Assembly (NCBI RefSeq): GCF_040930455.2
Contig: NZ_CP170494.1
Strand: one strand, 5' to 3'
Source of the DNA: Neopusillimonas maritima
Lineage (GTDB): Bacteria > Pseudomonadota > Gammaproteobacteria > Burkholderiales > Burkholderiaceae_B
Length of the DNA: 64,000 bases
Numbering within the stretch: the stretch's first letter is position 1; each line of letters starts with the position of its first letter. The notes under the pieces were generated by a model. The model worked only from the letters and a program-made list of their open reading frames with translations, searched no databases and was not told the origin of the DNA. Below are positions 18,061-26,219 of this stretch, piece after piece. A program made the position numbers and the translations under genes.

Positions 18061-19244
18061 TTAATCAACCCATCTTTACGAAACATTTCTTTAATGCCGC
18101 GCACCGCCTGCCGGGTGCGTTGCTCGTTTTCTATCAGTGCGAAGCGCACGTAATCGTCGCCATACTCGCCAAAACCAACGCCCGGCGAGACGGCCACCTT
18201 GGCTTCGGCAAGCAGCTTCTTGGAAAACTCCAGCGACCCTGATGAACGATAGGCTTCAGGTATTTTCGCCCAAATATACATTGACGCTTTTGGAATATCG
18301 ACCATCCACCCCGCGTCATGCAAGCCTTTGGCCAGAACATCACGACGACTGCGATATTGCTCAACCACCTCGTGCACACAGTCTTGCGGCCCTTCCAGCG
18401 CCGCAATGGAAGCAACCTGAATGGGTGTGAAAGTGCCGTAATCGTGATAGCTCTTAATACGCGCCAGCGCATTCACCAGTTCGGCATTGCCCACCATAAA
18501 GCCCACACGCCAGCCGGCCATGTTGTAGCTTTTACTCATGGTGAAAAACTCAACGGCAACGTCGCGAGCGCCTTCGACCTGCAAAATAGAAGGCGCAACA
18601 TAACCGTCGAAAGTAATATCAGCATAGGCCAGATCATGCACCACCAATATGTTGTGTTCTTTGGCCAGCGCAACAATACGCTCGAAAAACGACAGCTCGA
18701 CACACTGAGCTGTTGGGTTGCTGGGGAACCCCAGAATCATCATTTTGGGCTTCGGAATACTTTCTTTCACCGCTCGTTCAATTTCCTCGAAAAAATCGAG
18801 GCCCGGCGTCATGGGAACAGAACGAATATTGGCCCCCGCGATCACCGCGCCGTAGATATGAATCGGATAACTGGGATTTGGCACAAGTACCGTATCACCG
18901 CGTTCGAGCGTGGCCAGCATCAAATGCGCCAACCCTTCTTTGGAGCCAATGGTCACGATGGCTTCGGTGTCCGGGTCGATTTGAACGTCGTAGCGCCGCC
19001 CGTACCAGTCGGAAATAGCCTTGCGCAAACGCGGGATCCCTTTTGAAACGGAATAGCCATGTGTATTGGGCCGCGACGCAACCTCGACCAGCTTGTCGAC
19101 AATGTGTTTGGGCGTCGGGCCGTCTGGGTTACCCATCGACATATCGATAATATCCTCGCCACGACGTCGCGCCGCCATTTTGAGCTCGCCGGTAATGTTG
19201 AACACATAGGGCGGCAGGCGCTCGATACGAGGAAAATTCGTCAT
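18057..19244 (-). CDS. alaC: Aminotransferase, AlaC-like (pyruvate-alanine type)
   Basis: A 395-residue fold-type I PLP aminotransferase. The PLP lysine is Lys238 in MSKSYNMAGWR, with the phosphate-binding Arg at the end of that block, and the substrate Arg lies in the C-terminal YVRFALIEN region. The N-terminus FPRIERLPPYVF is the usual opening of AlaC proteins. Its position directly before hom and thrC is a common betaproteobacterial arrangement. Alanine formation is the best-supported role; an aspartate or methionine-related activity cannot be excluded. AAGGA sits just before the ATG. The 145-base gap upstream is shared with the divergent plus-strand Mth938-like gene. Confidence 0.88.
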   Translation of the reverse strand: MTNFPRIERLPPYVFNITGELKMAARRRGEDIIDMSMGNPDGPTPKHIVDKLVEVASRPNTHGYSVSKGIPRLRKAISDWYGRRYDVQIDPDTEAIVTIGSKEGLAHLMLATLERGDTVLVPNPSYPIHIYGAVIAGANIRSVPMTPGLDFFEEIERAVKESIPKPKMMILGFPSNPTAQCVELSFFERIVALAKEHNILVVHDLAYADITFDGYVAPSILQVEGARDVAVEFFTMSKSYNMAGWRVGFMVGNAELVNALARIKSYHDYGTFTPIQVASIAALEGPQDCVHEVVEQYRSRRDVLAKGLHDAGWMVDIPKASMYIWAKIPEAYRSSGSLEFSKKLLAEAKVAVSPGVGFGEYGDDYVRFALIENEQRTRQAVRGIKEMFRKDGLIK

Positions 19245-19389
19245 GATGAATCCTTGTTTTTTCTTAAGGGGTCAGATAAGGCAAATAACCTAATAGTTTA
19301 GCCGATTGGATACTGCAATAAAAGCGAAACACGTTTGCACTGCGGGTTTCAGATTGCGATATGATCATTGGTGAACAAAGGAGTTTTTT

Positions 19390-19836
19390 GTGCAACTGCA
19401 AGCTGAATCGAATCCGGCACTGAATACCGTCACGGCCTATGGTGAGCGCTTCATCGAAATTAATGCGGTGTCCTACGAACATGCCGTGTATTTTGCCCCG
19501 GAAGGCCCGGTTAATACTTGGCAGGTCCACAGTATTGCCGACATCAACGGCACCTCGCTGCAGGAAATAGCCGGGGTGGAAAAGCGCAAGCTGGATCCGC
19601 TCGACTTTCTTGACGGGCGCACCGGCTTAAGCAAAGCTGATGACGCACCGGAAGTACTGCTTATCGGCACGGGACAAACCCAACACTTTCTGCCGTCACA
19701 CATAACCCAACCGCTGCTTGACATTGGCATTGGTGTGGAAACCATGAGCACCTACGCCGCAGCACGCACCTACAACATTTTAATGAGCGAGGGGCGCCGT
19801 GTTGTTGCGGCGCTTTTACCACTGGAGCAAAAATGA
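19390..19836 (+). CDS. Mth938-like (DUF498) domain protein
   Basis: A 148-residue single-domain protein of the Mth938/Xcc1710 family (DUF498), a fold also seen in the mitochondrial complex I assembly factor NDUFAF3. Recognisable blocks are EVLLIGTGQTQHFLP (near 88-102) and GIGVETMSTYAAARTYNIL, both conserved in the family. The start is GTG at 19390, eight bases after AAAGGAG at 19376-19382. No biochemical role is established for bacterial members. The stop overlaps the start of bcp (ATGA), so the two are cotranscribed. Confidence 0.85.
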   Translation: MQLQAESNPALNTVTAYGERFIEINAVSYEHAVYFAPEGPVNTWQVHSIADINGTSLQEIAGVEKRKLDPLDFLDGRTGLSKADDAPEVLLIGTGQTQHFLPSHITQPLLDIGIGVETMSTYAAARTYNILMSEGRRVVAALLPLEQK

Positions 19837-20300
19837 GCGAAGTTACTTTAGGTAAAGCCATTCCCAAATTTTCCGCTGAAAGCACCGACGGCGTGGTCGA
19901 CAATGCACGCCTGAAAGGCAAATGGACTGTGCTTTATTTTTACCCGAAGGACAACACACCGGGTTGCACCACGCAAGCGCAAAACTTTCGCGACCAAATC
20001 AATGAGTTCGCGGCGCTCGATTGCCAGATCATCGGTGTTTCGCGCGACTCTATCAAATCGCATGGGAATTTTATCGATAAGCAATCGCTACCCTTCCCAC
20101 TCATTTCCGATCCCGAAGAAACACTGTGCGAATTGTTCGGAGTCATGAAATTAAAGAATATGTACGGCAAACAAGTACGTGGAATCGAACGCAGCACCTT
20201 TCTGATTAACCCTAAAGGTATTCTTGTTCAGGAATGGCGTGGGCTGAAAGTGCCCGGACATGTCGATCAAGTTTTACAAACGGTGAAAGACGCCGCATAA
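19833..20300 (+). CDS. bcp: Peroxiredoxin Bcp/PrxQ
   Basis: A 155-residue thiol peroxidase reducing hydrogen and lipid peroxides. The peroxidatic site is DNTPGCTTQAQNFRD, with Cys45. The resolving cysteine that E. coli Bcp carries five residues later is Gln50 here; Cys64 and Cys99 are the only other cysteines that might serve. The protein may therefore act as a 1-Cys enzyme or use a distant resolving Cys. The Thr three residues before the catalytic Cys and the downstream RGIERSTFLINPKG block are normal. Translation is coupled to the Mth938-like gene by a four-base overlap. Confidence 0.93.
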   Translation: MSEVTLGKAIPKFSAESTDGVVDNARLKGKWTVLYFYPKDNTPGCTTQAQNFRDQINEFAALDCQIIGVSRDSIKSHGNFIDKQSLPFPLISDPEETLCELFGVMKLKNMYGKQVRGIERSTFLINPKGILVQEWRGLKVPGHVDQVLQTVKDAA

Positions 20301-20372
20301 ATCGCTCATACTCAGCTTGTCGTTGCGAACTTTCGCATTTAACCATGCAGTTACTCCGGAGCCACTCCCCTT

Positions 20373-22004
20373 ATGCCACTGCCAAAGTTGCCCTCCCGCA
20401 TGGGAACTGTCGTTAACGCCACCGAAACACCTGCAGCAAAACCTGCACCAGAGAATAAGCCGGCCGCCCAGGCAGCCCAACCCGCAGCCCGCCGCACGCA
20501 AAAAACTCCTGCTGCGCCCGCTACTGCAAAACGCGTGGCCGAGAAGCAGTCCGCCACCGGACCCAAGCTGGCTGTGGTTAGCAGTAACGGTAATCGCAAA
20601 AAGCGGTTGCCAGAGAATCAGCGCAAACTTTTCGTACTCGATACAAACGTACTACTGCACGACTCGAACTGCATTTTCAAGTTCGAAGAGCACGACATTT
20701 TCCTGCCCATGCTGGTTCTCGAAGAGCTCGACCACCAAAAGAAAGGGATGTCGGAGGTAGCGCGCAACGCGCGGCAGGTTAGCCGTTACCTGGATGGCCT
20801 GGTAAGTGAACAAGGCAAACTCGATAAAGGCGTCCTGCTTGATAAGCTGGGCAATGTCGACGCGCTGGGCACGCTGCACTTTCAGACGACGGCATTAAGT
20901 TCCGAGCTGCCCATTTCCCTGCCCATCGGCAAAGCCGACAACGTCATATTAAGCGTTGTTCATGCTTTGCAAACACGCCACCCAAAGCGCGAAGTGACGT
21001 TGGTTTCGAAAGACATCAACATGCGTCTTAAAGCCCTCTCGCTGGGCTTGCGCGCGGAAGACTACTACAACGATCGCGTCATCGACGATTCCGACCTGCT
21101 GTACGAAGGCGTCATGCCGTTACCCGATAACTTCTGGACCAAACACGGCAAAGATGTTGAGTCATGGCAACAAGGCGGCGTAACTTACTACCGCATAAAA
21201 GGGCCGCTTTGCTCGCAGTTCATGGTGAATGAGTTCGTTTACTTCGAAGGCGAACTACCTCTCTACGCCCAGGTCAAAGAAGTCAATGGAAAAAGTGCGG
21301 TACTCGCCACAATTCGCGACTATAGCCACGGCAAAAATAACGTATGGGGCGTCACGGCCCGCAACCGTGAACAGAATTTTGCGCTGAACCTGCTCATGAA
21401 CCCGGAGTGTGATTTCGTGTCATTGCTGGGCCAGGCTGGTACAGGCAAAACCTTGCTGGCGCTGGCAGCCGGGTTAACCCAAACTCTGGAAACCAAGCGC
21501 TATACGGAAATTATTATTACCCGCGCTACCGTGCCGGTTGGCGACGATATCGGTTTTCTCCCGGGTACGGAAGAAGAAAAGATGCTGCCTTGGATGGGTG
21601 CGCTGGAAGATAACCTGGAAGTGCTTCATTTGGGCTCCGGCAATGCCGACAACAATCTGGATTGGAGTAAAAATCCAACCATGGAACTCATCCGTTCGCG
21701 CATCAAGGTCAAGTCAATGAATTTTATGCGTGGGCGTACCTTCCTGAACAAATTCCTCATCATTGATGAGGCACAAAATCTGACACCCAAGCAAATGAAA
21801 ACCCTGGTTACCCGTGCGGGTCCTGGAACCAAAATTATCTGTTTAGGTAATATTGCGCAAATTGACACGCCCTACTTAACCGAAGGTAGCTCCGGCCTCA
21901 CCTATGTGGTTGATCGCTTCAAAGGTTGGCCACACTCCGGCCATATCACGCTGCAACGGGGAGAACGCTCACGGCTGGCCGACTACGCCAGTGAAGCGCT
22001 TTAA
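20373..22004 (+). CDS. PIN-PhoH fusion protein (PhoH2/YlaK type)
   Basis: A 543-residue protein joining a PIN nuclease domain to a PhoH-type ATPase. After an Ala/Pro/Lys-rich disordered N-terminus (about 1-80) the PIN domain begins with FVLDTNVLLHD (Asp90) and includes the acidic LEELDH. The ATPase Walker A is GQAGTGKT near 353-360 and Walker B LIIDEAQN near 460. PhoH2 proteins of this type have been described as sequence-specific RNA helicase/RNases. A GGAG ribosome site lies 16 bases before the ATG. It sits 72 bases after bcp and 16 bases before pdxA. Single-domain PhoH (the ybeZ partner) is excluded by the PIN domain. Confidence 0.92.
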   Translation: MPLPKLPSRMGTVVNATETPAAKPAPENKPAAQAAQPAARRTQKTPAAPATAKRVAEKQSATGPKLAVVSSNGNRKKRLPENQRKLFVLDTNVLLHDSNCIFKFEEHDIFLPMLVLEELDHQKKGMSEVARNARQVSRYLDGLVSEQGKLDKGVLLDKLGNVDALGTLHFQTTALSSELPISLPIGKADNVILSVVHALQTRHPKREVTLVSKDINMRLKALSLGLRAEDYYNDRVIDDSDLLYEGVMPLPDNFWTKHGKDVESWQQGGVTYYRIKGPLCSQFMVNEFVYFEGELPLYAQVKEVNGKSAVLATIRDYSHGKNNVWGVTARNREQNFALNLLMNPECDFVSLLGQAGTGKTLLALAAGLTQTLETKRYTEIIITRATVPVGDDIGFLPGTEEEKMLPWMGALEDNLEVLHLGSGNADNNLDWSKNPTMELIRSRIKVKSMNFMRGRTFLNKFLIIDEAQNLTPKQMKTLVTRAGPGTKIICLGNIAQIDTPYLTEGSSGLTYVVDRFKGWPHSGHITLQRGERSRLADYASEAL

Positions 22005-22020
22005 ACAGCTTGGTCGATAA

Positions 22021-23031
22021 ATGAACGCACAAGGCCGCCTTCACGACAAACCGATCGGTATCACCATGGGTGATGCGGCCGGCATCGGGCCTGAAATCAT
22101 TGCCAAACTATTCAGCCAACCACTGCCCGCACCGGCAGTGGTATACGGTGATGCCGGTGTTCTGAAACGAACGATCAAGCAGCTTGGGCTCAACCCCTCA
22201 CCTACCGTGATTGAGCTTGATGATATTGAGTCTTTTTCACCTAATCACAACCTTCAAGTTATCTCTCGCATCGCGCCGCTACCGGAGTCCATACAAGCCG
22301 GCCAAATAAACGCTGACGCCGGACGGGGTGCATATGAGTATCTGTGCCATGCTATTGACGACGCCAACTCAGGGCAGTTAAGAGCCATTGTGACGGCCCC
22401 CTTGCACAAAAAGGCCATGCAGTTAGGCGGCGCCGATTTTCCAGGGCATACAGAAATTCTGGCGCAACGCACCGGAACCGAGCACTTTGCCATGATGCTG
22501 GCGAATCATGAATTACGGGTTATTTTGGTCACGATTCACATACCGCTCAACCAGGTCAGCTCCAGCCTGACCCAAGAACGGGAATTGCAAACCATACGGC
22601 TGGCGCACCACGCCTGCAGGCACGCGGGAATTACTCACCCCCGTATCGCCGTTGCCGGCGTTAACCCGCATGCAGGCGAAAATGGGCGTTTTGGCCAAGA
22701 AGAAAAAGAAATCATCACGCCGGCAATTCAGCAGGCGCAGCGCGAAGATATTAACGCCAGCGGCCCTTTCCCGGGCGATACCATTTTTATGCGGGCACGA
22801 CGCGGTGAGTTCGATATTGTGGTTGCCCAGTATCACGACCAGGGCTTGATACCCGTGAAATACCTGGGCGTCGACGAAGGTGTGAATGTTACTGTAGGGC
22901 TCCCCTTCATTCGCACCAGTGTTGATCATGGCACCGCATTTGATATTGCCGGTAAAGGGTTGGCCGACCCCAGCTCGCTCAAAGCGGCTTTCAACTTGGC
23001 CGTTAACATGACGCCGCCAAACTTACATTGA
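22021..23031 (+). CDS. pdxA: 4-hydroxythreonine-4-phosphate dehydrogenase
   Basis: A 336-residue NAD-dependent enzyme of the DXP-dependent pyridoxal phosphate pathway. Family blocks are GDAAGIGPEI at the N-terminus, TAPLHKKAM, the metal-binding His of FPGHTE, NPHAGENG, and QYHDQGLIPVKYL. In many relatives pdxA is followed by ksgA and surA, but here it ends convergently against dnaB, overlapping it by nine bases. It starts 16 bases after the PIN-PhoH gene and is probably cotranscribed with it. Its DXP substrate is provided in the same window by Dxs. Confidence 0.96.
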   Translation: MNAQGRLHDKPIGITMGDAAGIGPEIIAKLFSQPLPAPAVVYGDAGVLKRTIKQLGLNPSPTVIELDDIESFSPNHNLQVISRIAPLPESIQAGQINADAGRGAYEYLCHAIDDANSGQLRAIVTAPLHKKAMQLGGADFPGHTEILAQRTGTEHFAMMLANHELRVILVTIHIPLNQVSSSLTQERELQTIRLAHHACRHAGITHPRIAVAGVNPHAGENGRFGQEEKEIITPAIQQAQREDINASGPFPGDTIFMRARRGEFDIVVAQYHDQGLIPVKYLGVDEGVNVTVGLPFIRTSVDHGTAFDIAGKGLADPSSLKAAFNLAVNMTPPNLH

Positions 23032-24411
23032 CGCCGCCGAAAAATTCAGGAAACGCGTGCTGGAACCCTGGAAAGTTAAGCGCGTGGTGCCAATTGGGCC
23101 GTTACGTTGTTTGCCCACAATGATTTCAGCCGTACCTTTGTCGGGAGAGTCGGGGTTATAGACTTCGTCACGGTAAATAAAGAGAATCAAATCGGCATCT
23201 TGTTCGATCGCGCCCGACTCACGCAAGTCACTCATCACCGGACGTTTATTCGGCCGTTGCTCCAGGCTCCGGTTCAACTGCGACAACGCAATGAGCGGGC
23301 AATTAAGCTCTTTGGCCAAACCTTTCAGGGAACGGCTGATTTCCGAAATTTCGGTTGCGCGGTTTTCACCACTTCCGCTGGCCGACATCAACTGCATGTA
23401 GTCGATCACGATTAAGCCCAGTTGACCGCATTGGCGGGCCAATCTGCGTGAACGGGCCCGCACCTCCATTGCACTCAATGCGGGGGTTTCATCAATGTAA
23501 ATTTGCGCTTCCTGCACCTGCTGCACCGCATGCGTAAGACGAGGCCAGTCTTCAGCCGTAAGCTTGCCGGTACGCATGCGATGTTGATCGAGCATACCAA
23601 CGGAACCGACCATACGCATGGCCAACTGTACCGCCCCCATTTCCATGGAGAACACGGCTACCGGTAAACCCTGCTCAATCGCAACATGCTCAGCAATATT
23701 CATCGAAAACGATGTTTTACCCATTGAAGGACGCCCTGCAACGATGATGAGGTCTCCCGCCTGCAAACCCGAGGTCATGCGATCCAGGTCGACGAACCCG
23801 GTAGGCACACCGGTAACGTCGGAGTCTCCTTCACGATGATAAAGCTCATCGATACGCTCCACGACTTGCGTAAGCAACGGCTGGATTTCCTGGAAACCGG
23901 ACACGCCGCGCGACCCTTCTTGCGCAATCTGAAAGACACGAGCTTCCGCTTCATCAAGCAACTGCCGCGCTTCCTTCCCCTGTGGACTGAATGCCGCAGA
24001 GGATATTTCATCGGCTACCGACACCAATTTGCGCAACATCGATCGTTCACGAACAATTTCTGCGTAGCGTCGGATATTGGCCGCCGAAGGCGTGTTGTGT
24101 GCCAACGCATTCAAATAGCTTAGGCCGCCAAGCTCTTCCGCTTTACCGGCACTGGCAAGCGACTCATGCACCGTAACCACGTCGGCTGGTCGTGCCAGAC
24201 TGATCAGACGCGTGATGTGCTGCCAGATAAGACGATGGTCGTAACGATAGAAATCATCATCGCCCAAAAGGTCGGTAACACGATCAAATGCCGCATTGTC
24301 CAGCAACAGACCGCCCAGAACGGATTGTTCTGCTTCGATTGAGTGCGGCGGCACACGTAAAGCCTCCAACTGAGGATCAAGTACCGAACCGGAGGTTTCC
24401 ATATTTGCCAT
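23023..24411 (-). CDS. dnaB: Replicative DNA helicase DnaB
   Basis: A 462-residue hexameric helicase that drives the replication fork. The N-terminal domain (about 15-120, PPHSIEAEQSVLGGLL) binds primase; the RecA-like domain carries Walker A GRPSMGKT (226-233), a Walker B ending LIVIDYMQLM, and the DnaB motif LSQLNRSLEQR. No intein interrupts the Walker region. It lies downstream of rplI, separated from it by a clear terminator, so it is probably expressed from its own promoter within or after rplI. The stop overlaps pdxA on the other strand. Confidence 0.97.
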   Translation of the reverse strand: MANMETSGSVLDPQLEALRVPPHSIEAEQSVLGGLLLDNAAFDRVTDLLGDDDFYRYDHRLIWQHITRLISLARPADVVTVHESLASAGKAEELGGLSYLNALAHNTPSAANIRRYAEIVRERSMLRKLVSVADEISSAAFSPQGKEARQLLDEAEARVFQIAQEGSRGVSGFQEIQPLLTQVVERIDELYHREGDSDVTGVPTGFVDLDRMTSGLQAGDLIIVAGRPSMGKTSFSMNIAEHVAIEQGLPVAVFSMEMGAVQLAMRMVGSVGMLDQHRMRTGKLTAEDWPRLTHAVQQVQEAQIYIDETPALSAMEVRARSRRLARQCGQLGLIVIDYMQLMSASGSGENRATEISEISRSLKGLAKELNCPLIALSQLNRSLEQRPNKRPVMSDLRESGAIEQDADLILFIYRDEVYNPDSPDKGTAEIIVGKQRNGPIGTTRLTFQGSSTRFLNFSAASM

Positions 24412-24432
24412 TAATTCATGTACCCAAATAAA

Positions 24433-24454
24433 AAAGCCGGCTTGCGCCGACTTT
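24433..24454 (-). terminator. Rho-independent terminator after rplI
   Basis: On the minus strand AAAGTCGGC pairs with GCCGGCTTT (nine pairs, one G-T) around a four-base loop, followed by a run of T. It lies 70 bases after the rplI stop and 22 bases before the dnaB start, ending the rpsF-priB-rpsR-rplI transcript. Confidence 0.85.
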
Positions 24455-24524
24455 TAATTGAAGCTCGCGGCACTGCCCAAGAGGCAAATTTACCACGAGC
24501 TTCAAAATAGGCAGTATGCGCTGC

Positions 24525-24980
24525 TTAAGCCATCTCACCTTGAACATTAATGGTGATATCAGCAACGACGTCGGCATGCAGTACGACCTGAGCAGGGAAC
24601 TCGCCCACTGCCTTGATGGCGCCGTCTGGCAAGCGAACCTGCGACTTCTGAACACCCTCAAAGCCGGCCTCAACCAACGCAGCGGCAATGTCCATGGTGG
24701 TAACCGAACCGAACAAACGGCCGTCGACACCGGCTTTTTGCGCAATGTTCAATTGATAGCCGTTCAGCTTCTGGCCCACAGCCTCGGCCGCAGCCAAGCG
24801 CTCGGCCTGCTGCTTTTCCAGCTCGGCGCGACGCTCTTCAAACTCTTTGAGCGCAATCTGCGTTGCACGACGGGCGATTTTCTGGGGAATCAGGTAATTG
24901 CGGGCGTAGCCGTCGCGGACACGAACGACATCACCGAGGTTACCCAGGTTACTGACTTTTTCGAGCAGAATAACTTGCAT
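24525..24980 (-). CDS. rplI: 50S ribosomal protein L9
   Basis: A 151-residue L9 with the canonical N-terminal RNA-binding domain (MQVILLEKVSNLGNLGDVV and the GYARNYLIPQ block), the long connecting helix (about 41-75, rich in Glu, Lys and Arg) and a C-terminal domain containing KAGVDGRLFGSVTTMDIA. L9 sits at the base of the L1 stalk and helps keep reading frame. Last gene of the rpsF-priB-rpsR-rplI operon, 15 bases after rpsR, followed by a terminator. Confidence 0.98.
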   Translation of the reverse strand: MQVILLEKVSNLGNLGDVVRVRDGYARNYLIPQKIARRATQIALKEFEERRAELEKQQAERLAAAEAVGQKLNGYQLNIAQKAGVDGRLFGSVTTMDIAAALVEAGFEGVQKSQVRLPDGAIKAVGEFPAQVVLHADVVADITINVQGEMA

Positions 24981-24995
24981 AATGATGACCTCGGA

Positions 24996-25268
24996 TTACT
25001 TGTGGTTATCGGTATAAGGCAACAAGGCCAGGAAGCGCGCACGTTTGATAGCCGTGTCGAGCTGACGCTGGTAGTGCGCTTTGGTACCGGTTAAACGGGC
25101 AGGAATGATTTTGCCGTTTTCCTGAATGAAGTCACGCAGCGTGTCGAGATCTTTGTAATCGATCTGTTCGGTACCCGCCACGGTAAAGCGGCAGAACTTG
25201 CGACGCTTGAACAGCGGGTTCTGCTGCGAAAATTTACGTTTTTCTTTGCCTTTCTTAAAGTAAGCCAT
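24996..25268 (-). CDS. rpsR: 30S ribosomal protein S18
   Basis: A 90-residue S18 (MAYFKKGKEKRKF start; KRRKFCRFT and IDYKDLDTLRDFI blocks; PARLTGTKAHYQRQL near the end). The start is placed at 25268; the frame continues 75 bases upstream but without family similarity. S18 forms a heterodimer with S6 on the platform of the 30S subunit, and the S6-S18 pair binds operon leader RNA in several bacteria. It lies between priB and rplI. Confidence 0.98.
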   Translation of the reverse strand: MAYFKKGKEKRKFSQQNPLFKRRKFCRFTVAGTEQIDYKDLDTLRDFIQENGKIIPARLTGTKAHYQRQLDTAIKRARFLALLPYTDNHK

Positions 25269-25355
25269 AATGTGCCTCTTGAATGTTCGGGCGATCCGCC
25301 CTCGCAATTTTGTTGGGGCGCCGGCCAACGGGCCATACGCCAAATGAATACCAGA

Positions 25356-25673
25356 TCAGACGACAACCGTTCGATCGCCGGGATACCGCCTTGATGCCTG
25401 CTGAATATGCAGCACCAACTTGGTTGAACCTTTTCGGGCGGGAGCCAAAAACCCCTGTGCCTGCAAATGTGTGCCCAACGGTGTGTCGTGCAACATTAAA
25501 GCCGTATCACCCAAAGCCACAGCTGAAATCAACATGTTGATTTGGCGATCGTTGCCCGCCTCATGCACAACCGATTGATGCTCCAGCTGCATTTCCAGAA
25601 CAGGCACACCCGCCGGGGTATGACGCAGTGGAGCAACTTCAATCACACTGCCCTGCAAGGAAACGTGGTTCAC
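25356..25673 (-). CDS. priB: Primosomal replication protein N (PriB)
   Basis: A 105-residue OB-fold single-stranded DNA-binding protein of the replication restart primosome, matching the PriB size and the opening MNHVSLQGSVIEVAPLRHTP, which resembles SSB. ELNxL-type and AVALGDTA-like strands follow. The operon position between rpsF and rpsR is the classic location of priB in beta- and gammaproteobacteria and is the strongest support. It begins 24 bases after rpsF and ends 87 bases before rpsR. Confidence 0.92.
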   Translation of the reverse strand: MNHVSLQGSVIEVAPLRHTPAGVPVLEMQLEHQSVVHEAGNDRQINMLISAVALGDTALMLHDTPLGTHLQAQGFLAPARKGSTKLVLHIQQASRRYPGDRTVVV

Positions 25674-25697
25674 CCTGAAACCTGACCTGCGATCCGT

Positions 25698-26075
25698 TTA
25701 CTCAGCCGATGCGTCGGAAGACGTATCGCTGGTTGTTTTACGAGCCTCTTCACGCTCGACCGACTTCATCATGACGGAAGGCTCGGTTTCAGCATTCTTG
25801 GTCTTGATGGCCATGTGGCGTAAAACGGCATCGTTGTAACGGAACGAATGCTCGAGTTCGTCGAGCGTGGGCTGATCGCACTCGATATTCATGCACACAT
25901 AATGTGCCTTAACCAACTTCTGAATGGGATAGGCCAACTGACGACGGCCCCAGTCTTCCAGACGGTGAAGCTTGCCACCGTTACCGGTAACCAAAGACTG
26001 ATAGCGCTCGATCATGGCGGGCACTTGCTCGCTTTGATCGGGATGCACAATAAACACTACTTCGTAGTGACGCAT
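25698..26075 (-). CDS. rpsF: 30S ribosomal protein S6
   Basis: A 125-residue S6: MRHYEVVFIVHPDQSEQVPAM start, GGKLHRLEDWGRRQLAYPI in the centre, and FRYNDAVLRHM near residue 80. An acidic, Ser/Thr-rich C-terminal tail (about 100-125) is where glutamate residues are added in relatives that carry RimK. The ribosome site AAGGAGT lies directly before the ATG. First gene of the rpsF-priB-rpsR-rplI operon, behind a strongly structured leader. Confidence 0.98.
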   Translation of the reverse strand: MRHYEVVFIVHPDQSEQVPAMIERYQSLVTGNGGKLHRLEDWGRRQLAYPIQKLVKAHYVCMNIECDQPTLDELEHSFRYNDAVLRHMAIKTKNAETEPSVMMKSVEREEARKTTSDTSSDASAE

Positions 26076-26097
26076 ACGATTTACTCCTTGTGGATGG

Positions 26098-26166
26098 CTT
26101 TTACGGGCAACGCGCCCGTAAAAGGGTCAGCCCGCCGGCAAGAAGCGCAAGTGCGCAACCTTGCCG
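26098..26166 (-). promoter_or_regulatory. Structured rpsF leader, candidate S6-S18 autoregulatory RNA
   Basis: Transcribed on the minus strand, this region holds two hairpins. The upstream one (26166-26136) closes with CGGCAAG/CTTGCCG and encloses a smaller GCGC/GCGC stem. The downstream one (26124-26098) is a perfect 11-pair stem CTTTTACGGGC/GCCCGTAAAAG with a five-base loop, 22 bases before the rpsF ATG; it has no T-run, so it is not a terminator. A -10-like TATGAT at 26194-26189 on the same strand could start the transcript. S6-S18 leader RNAs are known ahead of rpsF in other bacteria; identity with that family is inferred from position and structure only. Confidence 0.5.
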
Positions 26167-26219
26167 ATCGAGCAAGAAACCGCTAATCATAGCATAAAAA
26201 TGACAAAAGACTTGAAAAA

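Noticed and set aside
18318..19046. A 242-codon open frame opposite alaC
   Set aside because: It lies wholly antisense to the aminotransferase, has His/Arg/Asn-rich low-quality composition, and no ribosome site or family motif.
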